Positions 6,304 to 8,797 of a stretch of DNA of 8,797 nt are shown here, piece by piece. The notes beneath the pieces were generated by a model. The model was not told the DNA's origin and searched no databases. It worked only from the letters and a program-made list of their open reading frames with translations. This stretch comes from Acidobacteriota bacterium (lineage in GTDB: Bacteria; Acidobacteriota; Terriglobia; Terriglobales; SCQP01). Numbering within the stretch: position 1 is the stretch's first letter; each line of letters starts with the position of its first letter. Both the position numbers and the translations under genes were made by a program. The stretch covers positions 1-8,797 of the forward strand of contig JAKATS010000307.1 of the NCBI GenBank assembly GCA_021818645.1, given 5' to 3'.

Positions 6304-7098
6304 TCAACTCCGCGGCGCGGCTCTGCGCGCAGCCAGAATCTGAGCGGCCCAGGGCAGCGGCAGCGCGATGAGCAGGAACAATACCAGCAGGGGCATCACG
6401 CCGGGCAAGCCCGAATCCTGCAGATTGATCCACAACTGCACCGGCATGCCGCTGGGATAATACGCGGTAATCACTATCGCGCCAAACTCGCCCAGCGCCC
6501 GCACCCAGGCCAGGCTCAGTGCCGCCGCCAGCCCCAGCCGCGCCAGCGGCAGCGTCACCCGGCGGAAGGTCTGCCAGTGATTTTGCCCCAGCAGCGCCGC
6601 TGTGGTTTCCCATTCGGAATCCAGACCGGCAAAAGCCGCCCGCGCCGCGATCACGTAATAGCCCAGGCTGACATAAATCTGGGTTACTACAAATGCCAGC
6701 CGGCTGTTGCTGGTTTCCAGACCGAGGCGAAGCAGCATCCGCCCCAGTCCGGAACCGGGGCCCAGCGAGAGCGCCAATAGCAAGCCCAGGGCCAGCGGGG
6801 GCAGCAGCATCGAAAGCAGCACCGGGGCTTCCCACAGCCAGCGCCGCCAGCCCTGCTGGCGCGACAACTGCCAGGCCAGCGGCGTGCCGGCCGCGATCAC
6901 AATCAGCATGGCCAGACCGGTCAACCCGAGCGAAACCCGCACCGCGGCCGCGGTCGAGCCCGGCACGCCGGCATTCCATTGCCAGGGTCCGACCGGAGTC
7001 AACAGGCCCAGGAAGGGATAAAGAAAAAATGCCATCGCAGCCGCTCCGGCCCCACCCCAGGCCAGGCGCCGCAGCCCGGTTCGCAAGCGCGCTTTCAT
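6304..7098 (-). CDS. modB: Molybdate/tungstate ABC transporter permease
   Basis: Inner-membrane channel subunit of the oxyanion importer, 264 residues with several hydrophobic membrane segments (about 17-34, 55-75, 90-112, 134-153, 186-212, 232-252). The cytoplasmic EAA coupling loop is clear: E-W-E-T-T-A-A-L-L-G-Q-N-H-W-Q-T-F-R-R-V (162-181), then T-L-P-L-A-R. It is followed by R-A-L-G-E-F-G-A (200-207), a hallmark of ModB/WtpB/CysT-type permeases. The start ATG 7098 overlaps the stop of the binding-protein gene as ATGA, indicating translational coupling, and no separate ribosome binding site is seen. The reading frame is open further upstream (to 7371), but that part is a shadow of the binding-protein gene. 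Confidence 0.9.
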   Translation of the reverse strand: MKARLRTGLRRLAWGGAGAAAMAFFLYPFLGLLTPVGPWQWNAGVPGSTAAAVRVSLGLTGLAMLIVIAAGTPLAWQLSRQQGWRRWLWEAPVLLSMLLPPLALGLLLALSLGPGSGLGRMLLRLGLETSNSRLAFVVTQIYVSLGYYVIAARAAFAGLDSEWETTAALLGQNHWQTFRRVTLPLARLGLAAALSLAWVRALGEFGAIVITAYYPSGMPVQLWINLQDSGLPGVMPLLVLFLLIALPLPWAAQILAARRAAPRS

Positions 7099-7988
7099 GG
7101 CAAGGAACGCGCGCCTGCGGCCGCGTCGTAGCCGTAATGGTGCAGAATGGATTGCGCCATCGGGCGGAGCAGCCAATGCAATAGCCTTCGTGCCCGCCGC
7201 GGGTGCGGAGCCCGCGTCAGTACGGCGGCATAAAAGACCAACCGCCCGGGCCGGTAGCTTTTCCCTTGCAGCCGCAGTCGCATGTGGGCCAGCGCCCGAT
7301 GGCTGCCCGGCCCCAGATTCAGCGGCCAGGGCAGATGGATATAAGGCAGCCCCAGCGCCACTGGTTGGCATTGATAGGCTGCCGCGGCATCGAGCTGGCC
7401 GGCCTGGAGCCGCGCCATGACTTCGGCTTCGGGATATATCTGCCTCCGGTTCAGGGTTGGCCCTGCGATGGTATCGGCGAATTGCGGTTGCCCGAGCTTC
7501 TGGCCCGCGGCCCGCAGCATCAGCAGAAAATTGCGTCCCTGTGGGTCGGTTTCAGGATTGGTGCGGCCCAGCCGCAGGCCGGGTTTTTCCAGAATCCGCC
7601 ACCAGGCAGTCTTGCCCGCCTGAAAAAGTTTCGCAAAGCGGCTGTGCGCTGAATAGGCAATCACCAATTGCGTCCGGGCTATGGGCCGCGCCCGCCGGGC
7701 GAAACCGGCCCGGAGCACAATCCGCATGGGGCCCGGCGTAATGCAGATAAACAGGTCCGGACGGATGGCGCCGGAGGTGATGAAATGTGCCAGCCCGTAA
7801 GCGCCCTGCGCCCGTCCCTCCAGCCGCAGCCGCAAATCCCGGCGGATCGCGGGCCCCAGACCTCGGTTCATCACGGCCGTCATCGAACCGGCATATGCCA
7901 CCTGGACTCGTTGTGCGGAGGCGGTCTGGCCCACGCCGGTGAGCGTGATCAAGGCTGCCCAGACGCTGATGGATAATTTATTCGGCAT
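7095..7988 (-). CDS. WtpA/ModA-like molybdate/tungstate-binding protein
   Basis: Periplasmic oxyanion-binding protein that delivers molybdate or tungstate to the permease; 297 residues. Signal peptide 1-25 with A-S-A/Q-R cleavage. The mature start V-Q-V-A-Y-A-G-S-M-T (28-37) and the segments N-P-E-T-D-P-Q-G-R (144-152) and P-E-A-E-V-M-A-R-L-Q-A-G-Q-L-D-A-A (186-202) follow the WtpA/tungstate-binding pattern (AGS, DP.G, E..L..G..D.A), more than E. coli ModA. Asp148 and Glu187/189 are in the places where WtpA proteins hold their extra oxyanion ligands (family knowledge, alignment by eye). The protein is unusually rich in arginine for a binding protein. ATG 7988 lies 11 bases after an outer-membrane protein remnant; no clear Shine-Dalgarno precedes it. 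Specificity between molybdate and tungstate cannot be decided here. Confidence 0.82.
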   Translation of the reverse strand: MPNKLSISVWAALITLTGVGQTASAQRVQVAYAGSMTAVMNRGLGPAIRRDLRLRLEGRAQGAYGLAHFITSGAIRPDLFICITPGPMRIVLRAGFARRARPIARTQLVIAYSAHSRFAKLFQAGKTAWWRILEKPGLRLGRTNPETDPQGRNFLLMLRAAGQKLGQPQFADTIAGPTLNRRQIYPEAEVMARLQAGQLDAAAAYQCQPVALGLPYIHLPWPLNLGPGSHRALAHMRLRLQGKSYRPGRLVFYAAVLTRAPHPRRARRLLHWLLRPMAQSILHHYGYDAAAGARSLP

Positions 7989-7999
7989 GGTCTTGAATT

Positions 8000-8281
8000 T
8001 TAAAATGGCAGCCGCCGTGAAAAAATCCGGTTGCGTGATTCATTCACTCCATGCACCGTGGGAATCTGCACCCCGGCGCCCTCCGTCAGCCCGAAATAAT
8101 GGCTCACCCGCCTCGGCCCGGCGACCATGCCGGGCGTGAAATAGAGCTGATCATGGTTGCCTGTCAATAGCGGTAGCCCCATTGCACTAAGCTCAATTTC
8201 CGGCCGCAGCTTCGCCGTGGCATGGGACTGAAAAGCCGTGTTGATGGCCCAGCTGGCCAGCCGGTTCAAAAATTTAATGAA
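8000..8281 (-). pseudogene. C-terminal remnant of an outer-membrane beta-barrel protein
   Basis: The minus-strand frame from just after a stop (8282-8284) to TAA at 8000 encodes about 93 residues without a proper start; the only near start is TTG at 8269. Its pattern is that of the end of a barrel protein: S-W-A-I-N-T-A-F-Q, then R-P-E-I-E-L, then L-Y-F-T-P-G-M-V, then G-L-T-E-G-A-G-V-Q-I-P-T-V, ending in R-R-L-P-F with a terminal phenylalanine, the signal for outer-membrane assembly. This resembles the last strands of a common proteobacterial/acidobacterial transporter-like porin, recalled from family pattern only. No signal peptide or N-terminal strands are present. It lies in the same direction between the regulator and binding-protein genes and replaces what should be an intergenic region. 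An orphan small gene is the alternative reading. Confidence 0.45.
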
Positions 8282-8666
8282 TCAGCATGACTTCCGTCGC
8301 TTTGATCAGCGCAATCGCCGGATCGCCTACCTTCAGTCCCAGCTCTTCAACCGCCTCGCTGGTGATCACCGCCTGCACGCTCTGATCGCCCACCGCCAGC
8401 CTGACCGACGCCAGCAATCCTTCCTTGCGAATTTCCCGCACCGTGCCATGGAGTTGATTGCGTCCGCTGATTTTTAAAGGGGCGCTGGTTTCGCCCTGCG
8501 CCTTGGTTCCCGTCAGCCGGTTAATTTCCGATTCCGGTATGCGATAATGCCCTCCCGGTGTGCGCATGGCCTGAATTTTCCGGCTGTAAATCCATTGCTT
8601 CAGAGTTGGATATGAAATCCCAATCTGTTGTGCGGCATCATGCGGTTTAAACAATTTTTCTCTCAT
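8274..8666 (-). CDS. HTH-TOBE (Mop) molybdate/tungstate-responsive regulator
   Basis: Probable oxyanion-sensing transcription factor of 130 residues. Residues 5-50 form a MerR/excisionase-type helix-turn-helix (F-K-P-H-D-A-A-Q-Q-I-G-I-S-Y-P-T-L-K-Q-W-I then T-P-G-G-H-Y-R-I-P). Residues 51-66 are a linker. Residues 67-128 form one Mop/TOBE domain (G-R-N-Q-L-H-G-T-V, A-V-I-T-S-E-A-V-E-E-L-G-L-K-V-G, A-L-I-K-A-T-E-V-M-L), the fold that binds molybdate in ModE and Mop proteins. It differs from E. coli ModE (a different HTH and two Mop repeats) and from TunR (XerC-like DNA-binding part). I chose ATG 8666 because the HTH begins there; two in-frame ATG/GTG-like starts lie upstream, and none has a clear ribosome binding site. 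It heads the transporter operon, so it most likely controls it and itself. Confidence 0.85.
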   Translation of the reverse strand: MREKLFKPHDAAQQIGISYPTLKQWIYSRKIQAMRTPGGHYRIPESEINRLTGTKAQGETSAPLKISGRNQLHGTVREIRKEGLLASVRLAVGDQSVQAVITSEAVEELGLKVGDPAIALIKATEVMLIH

Positions 8667-8694
8667 ATTTATGCATATAATCATATGAAACCGT

Positions 8695-8722
8695 ATTAAA
8701 TCAATTGAAAAATAGTTGACAA
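8695..8722 (-). promoter_or_regulatory. Promoter of the HTH-TOBE regulator/operon
   Basis: On the minus strand: TTGTCA (-35, 5 of 6), 16 bases, TTTAAT (-10, 5 of 6). Transcription would begin near 8688, about 22 bases before the ATG. The -35 lies inside the proximal direct repeat. A second possible -10, TATGAT (8680-8685), lies closer to the gene within the imperfect palindrome CATATAATCATATG (8674-8687). Confidence 0.45.
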
Positions 8723-8759
8723 TTACGTACTCACAATTTAGTTGACAATTTCGCACTCA
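8713..8759. repeat. Two 21-nt direct repeats upstream of the regulator
   Basis: TAGTTGACAATT followed by ACGTACTCA (8713-8733), and TAGTTGACAATT followed by TCGCACTCA (8739-8759): 19 of 21 positions identical, with a period of 26 bp. Each contains a perfect TTGACA facing right, and the left copy also contains the minus-strand -35 (TTGTCA). They are therefore well placed as operators for divergent promoters, perhaps of the HTH-TOBE regulator. The alternative is the terminal repeat region of an insertion sequence, since repeated subterminal motifs ending in CA occur in some IS families. Confidence 0.6.
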
Positions 8760-8770
8760 ACCTGTAATCT
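8742..8770 (+). promoter_or_regulatory. Candidate rightward promoter for a gene beyond the window
   Basis: TTGACA (8742-8747, consensus), 17 bases, TAATCT (8765-8770, weak; TGTAAT at 8763-8768 is a better hexamer but only 15 bases away). ACAGGAAC at the very end of the window could be the ribosome binding site of a gene starting just past 8797. Confidence 0.3.
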
Positions 8771-8797
8771 GTAATTTCAATCGGGCCTGACAGGAAC

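Noticed and set aside
5837..6979. Minus-strand ORF of 380 codons in another frame across the ATPase and permease genes.
   Set aside because: Ala/Gly/Arg-rich low-complexity translation overlapping two genes with clear ABC transporter motifs on the same strand.
7099..7371. N-terminal extension of the permease frame upstream of ATG 7098.
   Set aside because: It lies inside the binding-protein gene in another frame, has low-complexity Ala/Gly/Arg content and no membrane segment; the ATGA overlap marks the real start.
8667..8797. ModE-type operator (paired TATATA half-sites with N6).
   Set aside because: Only an imperfect CATAT/ATATG palindrome is present at 8674-8687; the flanking ModE half-site bases are missing.
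1..8797. CRISPR arrays, tRNA or rRNA genes, complete insertion sequences.
   Set aside because: No repeat-spacer periodicity, no cloverleaf or rRNA-like stretch and no transposase reading frame was recognised on either strand.

Overview
The window looks like a chromosomal segment of a GC-rich, Gram-negative soil-type bacterium, most likely Acidobacteriota. This is inferred from the style of the genes: a short transpeptidase-only penicillin-binding protein of a kind I associate with acidobacteria, a Tat-exported GH29 fucosidase, a secreted glycine-zipper protein with Gly-Tyr repeats, and an outer-membrane beta-barrel remnant. No rRNA or marker gene is present to prove it.

Left part (1-4370). 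The 3' part of a penicillin-binding transpeptidase gene runs off the left edge. A strong GC hairpin separates it from a convergent VOC/PhnB-like gene on the minus strand. Between that gene and lexA is a divergent intergenic region. It carries a good minus-strand -10 box for the VOC gene, a short plus-strand relic of a second VOC/PhnB gene, and a candidate lexA promoter that would give a leaderless GTG-initiated transcript. lexA (complete, with cleavage site and Ser/Lys dyad) is followed by an independently promoted alpha-L-fucosidase gene with a twin-arginine signal.

Middle (4390-5680). A convergent minus-strand gene encodes a secreted protein with Gly-Tyr repeats, a Pro/Ala linker, a beta-rich domain and a glycine zipper. 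It has a strong promoter whose -35 box overlaps a perfect 9-bp inverted repeat. On the other side of that repeat is a well-formed ribosome binding site leading into a 17-codon plus-strand ORF that stops inside the 3' end of the next, convergent gene.

Right part (5671-8797). This is a minus-strand molybdate/tungstate uptake operon in the order regulator, outer-membrane protein remnant, WtpA/ModA-like binding protein, ModB-like permease, ModC-like ATPase. The binding-protein and permease genes overlap by ATGA, and the permease and ATPase genes are 3 nt apart. The ATPase is short and lacks the C-terminal TOBE/Mop domain. The only Mop-type oxyanion-binding domain in the window is in the 130-residue regulator, fused to a MerR/excisionase-type helix-turn-helix. 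The regulator's upstream region holds two 21-nt near-identical direct repeats (26-bp period) that contain -35 boxes facing both ways. They are candidate operators for the regulator or, alternatively, an insertion-sequence end. Both edges of this cassette are AT-rich and show broken or truncated coding material, suggesting that it was inserted or rearranged here.
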